Below are positions 1 through 6,072 of a stretch of 7,445 bases of DNA, one piece after another (positions within the stretch are counted from its first letter, which is position 1; each line of letters starts with the position of its first letter). Made by a program: the position numbers and the translations under genes. The stretch is from Halothiobacillus neapolitanus (GTDB lineage: Bacteria; Pseudomonadota; Gammaproteobacteria; Halothiobacillales; Halothiobacillaceae): assembly GCA_020722165.1 (NCBI GenBank), contig DYLI01000049.1, positions 1 through 7,445 of the forward strand, written 5' to 3'. Under the pieces are notes generated by a model. The model had not been told where the DNA came from. It did not search any database and saw only the letters and a program-made list of their open reading frames with translations.

Positions 1-360
1 ATTTTCTCCAACCCGATGCGTCAACCCGACTTCATTTACGCGAACGATGCCCGTGCGGCTGTGCAAATGGTGCAGACAAACCAGGTCGTGGCCGCCATCG
101 TGCCTACACCGATTGCGATTCAGTTCACCAACCTCAATGTAGTAACGACTACCGAACAAATCCCGCATCTTGCGCTTGCCGCCGCACCTAGCCTACCTCC
201 AGAGGTGCAGAGCAAAGTCAAACAAGCCCTGCTCAACGCCTCACAAACCGAGCTTGGGCAAAAAGCACTGAGCGCACTCAACACCACGCGCTTCGAGCCC
301 GCCACCAACGCAGACTATAGTGGTTACGCCAAATGGCTTGAAGGCACCTACGGCTATTAA
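1..360 (+). CDS. PhnD-like phosphate/phosphonate ABC transporter substrate-binding protein, C-terminal fragment
   Basis: Partial gene: the reading frame is open to the left edge of the window and ends at TAA 358-360, leaving 119 visible residues. The visible part resembles the C-terminal lobe of periplasmic binding proteins of the PhnD family (phosphate/phosphite/phosphonate ABC transporters). It has an N-D-A-R-A-A-V-Q-M-V stretch followed by Q-V-V-A-A-I-V, as in the 'gene-dosage' helix and strand of these proteins. An I-P-H-L-A-L segment then starts the last strand. A helical tail with L-P-P-E-V and a closing F-E-P-A-x-x-x-D-Y motif follow. The signal peptide and ligand-binding residues lie outside the window, so the ligand cannot be told; solitary PhnD-like proteins also act as sensor domains. 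The methionine at base 16 is internal and not the start. The gene is probably unrelated in function to metK, which has its own leader. Confidence 0.68.
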   Translation: MFSNPMRQPDFIYANDARAAVQMVQTNQVVAAIVPTPIAIQFTNLNVVTTTEQIPHLALAAAPSLPPEVQSKVKQALLNASQTELGQKALSALNTTRFEPATNADYSGYAKWLEGTYGY

Positions 361-409
361 AAGCAGGCGGTGAAGGGCGCTGAACAGCACGTTTGTGCAA
401 ATCTTGCGG

Positions 410-415
410 TATCAT
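410..415 (+). promoter_or_regulatory. candidate -10 box of a metK promoter
   Basis: TATCAT matches the sigma-70 -10 consensus at five of six positions and lies 49 bases before the metK start codon, inside a short GCGG/CCGC dyad (407-410 and 416-419). No convincing -35 box is found at 16-18 bases upstream, so this is a weak call resting on position and one hexamer. Confidence 0.25.
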
Positions 416-452
416 CCGCTCGATTTTTGCCACACTCGGCTTGCCCGCTGCT

Positions 453-457
453 AGGAG
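453..457 (+). promoter_or_regulatory. ribosome binding site deciding the TTG start of metK
   Basis: AGGAG lies 6 bases before TTG 464-466. No ATG or GTG in this frame sits at a suitable distance, and translation from the TTG gives the usual MetK N-terminus, with the F-T-S-E-S motif beginning at residue 7. Confidence 0.75.
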
Positions 458-463
458 TCCGCC

Positions 464-1624
464 TTGAAATCCAATTACCTCTTCACTTCAGAATCCGTAT
501 CCGAAGGCCATCCCGACAAAATTGCCGATCAAATTTCCGATGCGGTTTTGGATGCCATTCTCAAGCAAGACAAAAATGCCCGCGTCGCCTGTGAAACCCT
601 GGTGAAAACAGGGTTTGTCGTACTGGCAGGCGAAGTCACCACCTCGGCCTGGGTCGATCTGGATGACTTGGTACGCAAAGTCATTGTCGATATTGGCTAC
701 AACAGCTCCGACATTGGTTTCGATGGTCACACCTGCGGCGTACTCTCGGCCATCGGCAAACAGTCATCCGACATTGCGCAGGGTGTTGATCGCATCGTGG
801 ATGAAGATCAGGGCGCGGGCGACCAAGGCCTGATGTTCGGCTTTGCCTGCAACGACACTGACGTACTGATGCCCGCGCCACTGACCTATGCCCATCGTTT
901 AGTCAAACGCCAAGCCGAAGTGCGTAAAAATGGCACACTCAACTGGCTGCGCCCGGATGCAAAAAGCCAGATTACCGTACGCTACCAGGATGGCAAGCCT
1001 GTCGCCATCGACGCGGTGGTGCTGTCCACCCAGCACAACCCGGATGTCAGTCTCGCCACGCTGCAAGAAGCGGTAATGGAAGAAATCATCAAACCCGTCC
1101 TGCCGCTCGAATGGCTGCACAAGGACACCAAATTCCACATCAACCCCACCGGCCAATTCATTATTGGCGGCCCCATGGGTGACTGCGGCCTGACGGGGCG
1201 CAAGATTATCGTTGACACCTACGGCGGCATGGGTCGCCACGGAGGCGGCGCGTTTTCCGGCAAAGACCCCTCCAAGGTTGACCGTTCTGCTGCTTACGCC
1301 GGGCGTTATGTGGCCAAAAACATTGTCGCTGCCGGCTTGGCCGAACGTTGCGAAATTCAAGTCTCCTACGCCATTGGCGTGGCACAGCCGACTTCGATTA
1401 CCGTGGACACCTTCGGCACCGGCAAGATTGATGATGACCGCATTGCAGAAATCGTCGCTGATACCTTTGATTTGCGCCCCTACGGCATTACCAAGATGCT
1501 CGATCTAGTGCGCCCGATCTACCAGAAAACCGCTGCCTACGGCCACTTTGGCCGCGAGGAACCGGAATTCACTTGGGAGCGGACTGACAAGGCTGAGGCG
1601 TTGCGCGCGGCGGCTGGACTTTAG
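464..1624 (+). CDS. metK: S-adenosylmethionine synthetase (methionine adenosyltransferase)
   Basis: Cytosolic enzyme that makes S-adenosylmethionine from ATP and methionine, releasing phosphate and pyrophosphate; it normally works as a tetramer with Mg2+ and K+. The 386 residues match the usual length of about 384-395. Visible signatures are F-T-S-E-S-V-S-E-G-H-P-D-K at residues 7-19, with the ATP-binding His16 and Asp18; the family signature G-A-G-D-Q-G-L-M-F-G at 117-126; H-I-N-P-T-G at 225-230; and the glycine-rich phosphate loop G-G-G-A-F-S-G-K-D at 260-268, followed by the conserved K-V-D-R. All three alternating MetK domains are present and no key residue is missing. The start is TTG, fixed by AGGAG 6 bases upstream. 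The gene stands apart from ahcY by 200 bases holding a repeat and a riboswitch, so the two are probably transcribed at least partly independently. Identification is secure. Confidence 0.98.
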   Translation: MKSNYLFTSESVSEGHPDKIADQISDAVLDAILKQDKNARVACETLVKTGFVVLAGEVTTSAWVDLDDLVRKVIVDIGYNSSDIGFDGHTCGVLSAIGKQSSDIAQGVDRIVDEDQGAGDQGLMFGFACNDTDVLMPAPLTYAHRLVKRQAEVRKNGTLNWLRPDAKSQITVRYQDGKPVAIDAVVLSTQHNPDVSLATLQEAVMEEIIKPVLPLEWLHKDTKFHINPTGQFIIGGPMGDCGLTGRKIIVDTYGGMGRHGGGAFSGKDPSKVDRSAAYAGRYVAKNIVAAGLAERCEIQVSYAIGVAQPTSITVDTFGTGKIDDDRIAEIVADTFDLRPYGITKMLDLVRPIYQKTAAYGHFGREEPEFTWERTDKAEALRAAAGL

Positions 1625-1633
1625 AAAACCGAT

Positions 1634-1713
1634 TTAGCCACAGAGGGCACAGAGGTTTAAGGTTCTTCGGTGGCGCCGATTTTTTCTGCGCCTTCTATAT
1701 TCTCTGTGGCTAA
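1634..1713 (+). repeat. 80-base palindromic intergenic repeat (REP/MITE-like)
   Basis: The unit begins with TTAGCCACAGAG (1634-1645) and ends with its exact reverse complement CTCTGTGGCTAA (1702-1713), giving a 12-base perfect terminal inverted repeat. An inner GGCGC (1672-1676) pairs with GCGCC (1688-1692) around a T-rich loop. The first 21 bases recur with a single difference at 7425-7445, immediately after bioA. It has no coding capacity. It starts 9 bases after the metK stop codon, so it could form a stem-loop at the 3' end of the metK message, but there is no run of T after the outer stem to make it a standard intrinsic terminator. Similar CCACAGAG-type intergenic repeats are common in environmental bacterial genomes; family assignment is from memory and not tested. 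Confidence 0.8.
1696..1701 (+). promoter_or_regulatory. candidate -10 box for the ahcY transcript, inside the repeat
   Basis: TATATT matches the sigma-70 -10 consensus at five of six positions. Transcription would begin near 1708, about 18 bases before the riboswitch, which is a suitable distance for a complete aptamer. No good -35 hexamer is found 16-18 bases upstream (that stretch is GC-rich), so the call rests on one hexamer and its position. Confidence 0.3.
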
Positions 1714-1725
1714 CAAAAAAACCAT

Positions 1726-1796
1726 CCGCCGAGGGGCGCTGCAACAGGCTTGCCTGTCAGGCTCGACGGAATGGGACAACCATTGCAACCGCGCCC
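1726..1796 (+). promoter_or_regulatory. S-adenosylhomocysteine (SAH) riboswitch upstream of ahcY
   Basis: RNA element that binds SAH and, in the characterised members, raises ahcY expression. The full architecture can be drawn by eye. P1 is CCGCCGAG (1726-1733) with CTCGACGG (1762-1769), eight positions with one C-A mismatch. The conserved GCGCTGCAA core runs 1736-1744. P2 is ACAGG (1744-1748) with CCTGT (1753-1757), closed by a CTTG loop. The conserved CAGGCTCG returns at 1758-1765. An optional P3 is AATGG (1770-1774) with CCATT (1780-1784). The P4 pseudoknot pairs GGGCGC (1734-1739) exactly with GCGCCC (1791-1796). The core sequence and order match the SAH riboswitch class described upstream of ahcY in proteobacteria. 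The aptamer ends 28 bases before the ahcY start codon and 15 bases before its ribosome binding site. That spacing favours control of translation; no terminator hairpin is visible. Confidence 0.93.
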
Positions 1797-1811
1797 ATCC
1801 CCTACCTTTTT

Positions 1812-1816
1812 AGGAG
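1812..1816 (+). promoter_or_regulatory. ribosome binding site deciding the ahcY start
   Basis: AGGAG lies 8 bases before ATG 1825. This favours 1825 over an in-frame TTG at 1750, which would place the start inside riboswitch stem P2. The short complement CCTA (1801-1804) to TAGG (1811-1814) could partly mask this site, though four base pairs are weak. Confidence 0.8.
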
Positions 1817-1824
1817 TACGTTGC

Positions 1825-3216
1825 ATGTCTTTTTCCGATTACAAAATCGCTGACCTGTCCCTGGCCGACTTTGGCCGCAAGGAAATCCGCATTGCGGAAA
1901 CCGAAATGCCCGCCTTGATGGCGATTCGTCGCAAGTACCAAGCGGCGCAACCGCTCAAGGGCGCGCGCATTGTCGGCTCCTTGCACATGACCATCCAAAC
2001 CGCTGTGTTGATTGAAACACTGGTCGATTTGGGCGCAAGCGTGCGCTGGTCATCGTGCAATATTTTTTCCACTCAGGATCACGCCGCCGCAGCGATTGCC
2101 GCAGCGGGCATTCCCGTGTTCGCGTGGAAAGGCGAAACTGAAGATGACTACTGGTGGTGTATCGAGCAAACCATTACCGGCGCTGACGGCTGGACACCGA
2201 ACCTGATTCTGGATGATGGCGGCGACCTGACCGGTCAAATTCACCAAAAGCACGCGCATCTGCTGGACGGTATCCACGGCGTGTCCGAAGAAACCACCAC
2301 CGGGGTGCATCGCCTGCTCGACATGCTCAAGGCGGGCGAGTTAAAAATCCCGGCGATCAACGTCAACGACGCGGTCACCAAGTCAAAAAACGACAACAAA
2401 TATGGCTGCCGTCATTCGCTGAATGATGCGATCAAGCGCGCCACGGATCACCTGCTCTCCGGCAAGCAGGCGCTGGTGATTGGTTACGGCGACGTGGGCA
2501 AGGGCTCGGCGGCCTCATTGCGCCAGGAAGGCATGATCGTCAAAGTGACGGAAATCGACCCGATCTGCGCCATGCAAGCCTGCATGGATGGCTACGAGTT
2601 GGTATCGCCGTATTTGAATGGCATCAATGACGGTTCGGATGACTGCGTAGACAAAGCATTGCTCGGCAAGATTGACCTGATTGTCACCACCACCGGCAAC
2701 GTGAATGTCTGCGACGCGCCCATGCTCAAAGCCCTCAAGAACGGCGCGGTGGTCAGCAATATCGGCCACTTTGACAACGAAATCGACACCGCCTACATGC
2801 GCCAAAATTGGGCATGGGATGAAGTGAAGCCGCAAGTTCATAAGGTCTACCGCGACTGCGCCGCCAATGCCATGCCGAATCCGGCCAGCCTTGATTATTT
2901 GCTGCTGCTTTCCGAAGGGCGCTTGGTGAACTTGGGTAACGCGACCGGCCACCCCAGCCGCATTATGGATGGCTCATTTGCCAACCAGGTGCTGGCACAA
3001 ATGCACCTGTTCGATGCGAAATTTGCCGACTTACCTGCTGCCGAACGTGCTACCCATTTGAGTGTCACCGTGCTGCCCAAAGCACTTGACGAAGAAGTGG
3101 CACGTTACATGGTGGAAGGTTTTGGCGGGGTTATCACTCGCATGTCAGACGCTCAAGCCGCCTACCTCGGCGTGTCTGCGGATGGCCCGTACAAAGCCGA
3201 TAGCTACCGTTACTAA
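1825..3216 (+). CDS. ahcY: adenosylhomocysteinase (SAH hydrolase)
   Basis: Cytosolic NAD-dependent enzyme that reversibly splits S-adenosylhomocysteine into homocysteine and adenosine, relieving SAH inhibition of methyltransferases. From ATG 1825 it has 463 residues, typical of bacterial forms. Visible motifs are S-L-H-M-T at 52-56 (His54); L-D-D-G-G-D-L-T at 129-136; G-V-S-E-E-T-T-T-G at 152-160; the catalytic block N-V-N-D-A-V-T-K-S-K-N-D-N-K-Y-G-C at 179-195, in which Lys186, Asp190 and Cys195 fall at the same numbers as in the human enzyme; the Rossmann loop G-Y-G-D-V-G-K-G at 220-227; and Glu243, which contacts the NAD ribose. The C-terminal K-A-D-S-Y-R-Y keeps the Lys and Tyr that reach the cofactor of a neighbouring subunit. 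The gene follows an SAH riboswitch and heads a close gene series (membrane protein, metF). Identification is secure. Confidence 0.98.
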   Translation: MSFSDYKIADLSLADFGRKEIRIAETEMPALMAIRRKYQAAQPLKGARIVGSLHMTIQTAVLIETLVDLGASVRWSSCNIFSTQDHAAAAIAAAGIPVFAWKGETEDDYWWCIEQTITGADGWTPNLILDDGGDLTGQIHQKHAHLLDGIHGVSEETTTGVHRLLDMLKAGELKIPAINVNDAVTKSKNDNKYGCRHSLNDAIKRATDHLLSGKQALVIGYGDVGKGSAASLRQEGMIVKVTEIDPICAMQACMDGYELVSPYLNGINDGSDDCVDKALLGKIDLIVTTTGNVNVCDAPMLKALKNGAVVSNIGHFDNEIDTAYMRQNWAWDEVKPQVHKVYRDCAANAMPNPASLDYLLLLSEGRLVNLGNATGHPSRIMDGSFANQVLAQMHLFDAKFADLPAAERATHLSVTVLPKALDEEVARYMVEGFGGVITRMSDAQAAYLGVSADGPYKADSYRY

Positions 3217-3232
3217 TCGATAAGGCAACAGT

Positions 3233-3610
3233 ATGCGTGGAGCAGGCGGCACATCCGGCGGGGTTGGCGAGTTCTTACTTGGCCTAGGTATGGCGATTGG
3301 CGGTGGCTATATGCTGCTGCAAAAAGTCACGGTCACTTCCGGCGGCTGGTATTTTTATGGCGTGAATGCCTTTGGTCTCACGCTGGTGCCGTTTTTGCTC
3401 GGCGCGGGCATGTTGTTTTACAACGGAAAATCAATCATCGGCGGGTTGTTGATGTTTGCCAGTATCATCATGATTCTCGCGGGGATTTTGATGAATTTGC
3501 GCATTTATTTTCAAACCAGCAGCCTGTTTGACACCCTGATGATATTGACCTTGCTGGCGGGCGGTCTTGGCCTGCTGGCACGCTCACTCAGACCCCACGG
3601 AGGTTCATGA
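3233..3610 (+). CDS. small glycine-rich four-helix membrane protein of unknown function
   Basis: I do not recognise a named family with a function. The 125-residue protein begins with a short Gly/Ser-rich segment and has four hydrophobic stretches likely to span the membrane: about residues 12-30, 41-63, 66-90 and 99-117. It ends in R-S-L-R-P-H-G-G-S. A charged or amide-bearing kink (N-L-R at 88-90) and F-Y-N-G-K at 62-66 lie at the helix ends. There is no cleavable signal peptide and no catalytic motif. It starts 16 bases after ahcY with AAGG 7 bases before ATG, and its TGA overlaps the ATG at 3607 in an ATGA junction with metF, so it is very likely cotranscribed with both. In many betaproteobacteria an unrelated small 'phage holin family' membrane protein sits at this same position between ahcY and metF; this sequence does not look like that family. 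Being a real gene is near certain from spacing and composition; its role is unknown. Confidence 0.85.
   Translation: MRGAGGTSGGVGEFLLGLGMAIGGGYMLLQKVTVTSGGWYFYGVNAFGLTLVPFLLGAGMLFYNGKSIIGGLLMFASIIMILAGILMNLRIYFQTSSLFDTLMILTLLAGGLGLLARSLRPHGGS
3599..3603 (+). promoter_or_regulatory. ribosome binding site upstream of metF
   Basis: GGAGG lies only 3 bases before ATG 3607 but 9 bases before the next in-frame ATG at 3613. The spacing therefore favours translation from 3613, which would shorten MetF by two residues without touching any conserved motif. Confidence 0.6.
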
Positions 3611-4467
3611 ACATGATTACCGCTCCGCAAATTTCCTGCGAATTTTTCCCGCCAAAAACCGACGAGGGCGCGGCCAAATTACGCAGCACCTGGCAGGCAT
3701 TAAAAGCCATTGACCCAGCATATTTTTCAGTGACTTACGGCGCTGGCGGCTCCACGCAGGAGCGTAGTTTCAGCACCGTAAGCGAAATTCAACGCGACTC
3801 CGGCGTTCCCGCCGCACCGCATTTATCCTGCATCGGCTCGACCCGCGCGCATATCCGCGAGATACTCAACGACTACAAAACTCAAGGCATTCGCCGCATT
3901 GTTGCCCTGCGTGGCGACCTGCCTTCGGGCATGGGCGATCCAGGAGAATTGCGCTATGCCAATGAATTGGTTGAGTTTATCCGCACGGAAAGCAGCGATT
4001 GGTTCCATATCGAAGTCGCCGCCTACCCTGAGTTTCACCCACAAGCCGCCTCAGCCAACGCAGATTTAGCGGCATTTCAACGCAAGGTTGAAGCGGGTGC
4101 AGACGCGGCGATTACGCAGTATTTTTACAACGTGGATAGCTATTTGCGCTTCATGAATGACTGCCTGGATCGCGGTATTTTCATCCCCATCGTGCCGGGC
4201 ATCATGCCGATTACCAACTACACCCAACTGGCGCGCTTTTCCGATGCCAGCGGCGCAGAAATTCCACGCTGGCTGCGCAAGCGGCTGGAAACCTTTGGCG
4301 ATGACATGGAGAGCTTGCGCAGTTTTGGCCTTGATGTGGTGAGTGAACTTTGCCAGCAACTTCTCGAAGCTGGCGCGCCGGGGCTACATTTTTACAGCAT
4401 GAATCAAGTTGAGCCGACTTTGAGTCTGTGGCGAGGATTAAATCTGCGTCAAGACATCGAAATGTAG
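3607..4467 (+). CDS. metF: 5,10-methylenetetrahydrofolate reductase
   Basis: FAD-dependent cytosolic enzyme that reduces 5,10-methylenetetrahydrofolate to 5-methyltetrahydrofolate, the methyl donor for making methionine from homocysteine. The 286 residues form a single (beta/alpha)8 barrel of the short bacterial type; E. coli MetF has 296. Motifs in order are S-C-E-F-F-P-P-K at 10-17 with catalytic Glu12 (E. coli Glu28); S-V-T-Y-G-A-G-G-S at 41-49, which helps bind FAD; A-P-H-L-S-C at 70-75; V-A-L-R-G-D-L-P at 99-106 with Asp104 (E. coli Asp120); V-A-A-Y-P-E-F-H-P at 137-145; I-T-Q-Y-F-Y at 169-174; and V-P-G-I-M-P-I-T-N-Y at 196-205. The end, H-F-Y-S-M-N, also matches. The first codon overlaps the stop of the preceding membrane protein gene, implying coupled translation; the start may instead be ATG 3613. 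The product feeds the homocysteine released by AhcY back to methionine, which explains the neighbourhood. Confidence 0.97.
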   Translation: MNMITAPQISCEFFPPKTDEGAAKLRSTWQALKAIDPAYFSVTYGAGGSTQERSFSTVSEIQRDSGVPAAPHLSCIGSTRAHIREILNDYKTQGIRRIVALRGDLPSGMGDPGELRYANELVEFIRTESSDWFHIEVAAYPEFHPQAASANADLAAFQRKVEAGADAAITQYFYNVDSYLRFMNDCLDRGIFIPIVPGIMPITNYTQLARFSDASGAEIPRWLRKRLETFGDDMESLRSFGLDVVSELCQQLLEAGAPGLHFYSMNQVEPTLSLWRGLNLRQDIEM

Positions 4468-4518
4468 CCTTGGACTGACTACACTCGCTGCACGCATCAC
4501 AAAAACGAGGACTGCCCG

Positions 4519-5553
4519 ATGGAATTATTCGCCCTAACCCTGCTGGCCGTTGCCGTGGCCTTTATTTTTGCCGGTGTCAAAACCGTACCGCAAGGCAGCG
4601 AGTGGACCATTGAACGCTTCGGACGCTACACGCGCAGCCTCAGCCCCGGCCTTGGTTTGATTGTGCCATTCATTGACGTGGTGGGTCGCAAAATCAACAT
4701 GATGGAACAGGTCATGGACGTGCCCTCGCAAGAGGTCATCACCCAAGACAACGCCATGGTCAAAGCCGATGGAGTGGTGTATTACCAGGTGCTGGATGCA
4801 GCCAAGGCGGCGTATGAAATTCACAATCTGGAATACGCCATCCTTAACTTGACCATGACCAACATCCGTACCGTGATGGGCTCCATGACGCTGGACGAGC
4901 TGCTCTCCAAACGTGATGAAATCAACGCCCGCCTGTTGCGCGTGGTCGATGAAGCGACTTCGCCCTGGGGTGTGAAAATCACCCGCATCGAAATCAAGGA
5001 CATCACCCCGCCCAAGGATTTGGTGGATGCCATGGCGCGCCAGATGAAGGCCGAGCGTGAGAAGCGCGCCAACATCCTTGATGCTGAGGGCTTCCGCCAA
5101 GCGGCCATTCTCAAAGCCGAGGGTGAAAAGCAGGCACAAATCCTGCAAGCTGAAGGTTTGCGCGAAGCCGCCTTCCGCGAAGCCGAAGCACGTGAACGCC
5201 TCGCCCAAGCGGAAGCCAATGCCACCACCTCAGTAAGCGAAGCCATTTCCAGCGGAAATATCCAGGCCATCAACTACTTCGTGGCGACAAAATACATCGA
5301 AGCCTTCCAAGCCGTCGCCACCGCGCCCAACCAGAAGGTCATCATGATTCCGATGGAGGCCACCGCAATTCTTGGCTCACTAGAAGGCATTGGCCAACTG
5401 GCGAAGGAAACCTTTCTCAAACCCGCCGAAGCTGCTGCCGCTGCGCGCGCGGCCACTCCCGCCGCTGGCACGCCGATGAATTCTTGGGCTGAGCGCACCA
5501 ACGCTTCACTTGGCGATGCGCCTCCAGCCGTCAATCCCTATGCACGGGGTTAA
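4519..5553 (+). CDS. SPFH/stomatin-like (band 7) membrane protein, QmcA type
   Basis: Membrane-anchored scaffold protein of the SPFH superfamily, which forms large oligomeric rings in the inner membrane and often partners with an NfeD-like protein. Residues 3-20 are a hydrophobic N-terminal anchor. The SPFH domain follows from V23 (V-P-Q-G-S-E-W-T-I-E-R-F-G-R-Y) through about 170, including L-S-P-G-L, the P-S-Q-E-V-I-T-Q-D-N motif at 69-78, and D-I-T-P-P at 161-165. A charged helix follows (173-235) containing four tandem 11-residue units beginning at 186, 197, 208 and 219; the first three have the form I-L-x-A-E-G. The protein then shows the conserved A-I-N-Y-F-V-A-T-K-Y-I-E-A-F segment and ends in an Ala/Pro-rich tail from about 302. 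At 344 residues it is somewhat longer than E. coli QmcA (305), the extra length being mainly this tail. GAGGA lies 7 bases before the ATG. The nfeD-like gene starts 2 bases after the stop codon, a classic pair. The precise role (membrane microdomains, protease regulation) is not shown by the sequence. Confidence 0.93.
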   Translation: MELFALTLLAVAVAFIFAGVKTVPQGSEWTIERFGRYTRSLSPGLGLIVPFIDVVGRKINMMEQVMDVPSQEVITQDNAMVKADGVVYYQVLDAAKAAYEIHNLEYAILNLTMTNIRTVMGSMTLDELLSKRDEINARLLRVVDEATSPWGVKITRIEIKDITPPKDLVDAMARQMKAEREKRANILDAEGFRQAAILKAEGEKQAQILQAEGLREAAFREAEARERLAQAEANATTSVSEAISSGNIQAINYFVATKYIEAFQAVATAPNQKVIMIPMEATAILGSLEGIGQLAKETFLKPAEAAAAARAATPAAGTPMNSWAERTNASLGDAPPAVNPYARG

Positions 5554-5555
5554 GT

Positions 5556-6065
5556 ATGATGGGCACTGAATTTGTGATGAATTTTTGGCACTGGCTGGTG
5601 CTGGGTCTGCTGCTCATGCTGGTGGAACTGGCATTGCCTTCAACCTACTTCCTGTGGATGGGTTTGGCCGCGTTGGTGGTCGGTGTGGTGTTTTGGCTGA
5701 TTCCCGGCATGAGCTTTGCTGCCCAGCTCATCCTGTTCGCCATATTGAGTGTGAGCGCGATTTTCCTCGGCAGGCGCTACCTCAAACGCCATCCGATTGA
5801 AAGCGACCGCCCAATGCTCAATGTGCGCGGCGCACAAAACATTGGCCGCATCGCCACCCTGCACGAGCCGATTATTAACGGTGTGGGCAAAGTGCATCTG
5901 GACGATACGCTGTGGAAGGTCTTTGGCCCCGACTTACCGCTGAACACGCGGGTGCGCATCGTGGCGGTGGACGGCATTAGCCTGCGCGTCGAGCCGCTCA
6001 ACGATGGGGCCGACAGCTCGCCTGCGCAGCATGACAACGATTCGGATGGCGGCGGCGGTGATTGA
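5556..6065 (+). CDS. NfeD-like inner membrane protein (short form)
   Basis: Partner of the preceding SPFH protein. The 169 residues fit the short NfeD class that lacks the N-terminal ClpP-like serine protease domain, like E. coli YbbK. Residues 8-65 hold two to three membrane segments rich in Leu/Val/Phe, including the W-M-G-L-A-A-L motif common in this family. After a basic stretch (R-R-Y-L-K-R-H-P, 72-79) comes the soluble OB-fold domain, about 90-155, with G-R-I-A-T-L-H-E-P-I-I-N-G-V-G-K-V, L-W-K-V, and R-V-R-I-V-A-V-D-G-I-S-L-R-V-E-P. The tail is acidic and Gly-rich (D-N-D-S-D-G-G-G-G-D). The gene begins 2 bases after the SPFH stop codon; a weak GGGG lies a few bases before ATG 5556, and a second ATG at 5577 is also possible. 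In the usual model the OB-fold interacts with the SPFH scaffold; no enzymatic activity is expected. Confidence 0.92.
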   Translation: MMGTEFVMNFWHWLVLGLLLMLVELALPSTYFLWMGLAALVVGVVFWLIPGMSFAAQLILFAILSVSAIFLGRRYLKRHPIESDRPMLNVRGAQNIGRIATLHEPIINGVGKVHLDDTLWKVFGPDLPLNTRVRIVAVDGISLRVEPLNDGADSSPAQHDNDSDGGGGD

Positions 6066-6072
6066 TCCAAAC

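Noticed and set aside
387..398. GCAC-GTTT-GTGC hairpin as terminator of the first gene
   Set aside because: The stem is only four base pairs and is followed by AAATCTT with no T-run.
370..594. Plus-strand open frame overlapping the start of metK
   Set aside because: Most of it is metK read in another frame. The translation is rich in Arg, Cys and Pro with no family resemblance.
899..1360. Minus-strand open frame of 153 codons opposite metK
   Set aside because: It is antisense to conserved MetK motifs, its product resembles no known family, and it is explained by codon bias of the sense gene.
1672..1692. GGCGC/GCGCC stem as an intrinsic terminator after metK
   Set aside because: The T-run is in the loop rather than after the stem, so it does not have the form of an intrinsic terminator.
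1750..1824. An in-frame TTG at 1750 that would extend AhcY by 25 residues
   Set aside because: The extension runs through riboswitch stems P2 to P4, has no ribosome binding site, and does not resemble AhcY N-termini. ATG 1825 has AGGAG at 8 bases and gives catalytic residue numbers matching the family.
4534..5208. Long open frame on the minus strand opposite the SPFH gene (224 codons)
   Set aside because: It is a shadow of the strongly supported SPFH coding frame, with no recognisable domain and no ribosome binding site.
6004..6072. Upstream in-frame starts for bioA (GTG/ATG-type codons at 6004, 6031 and 6046)
   Set aside because: They lie inside nfeD and add residues not seen in BioA proteins. 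Starting at 6073 reproduces the family N-terminus, with W-H-P at 14-16 as in E. coli.
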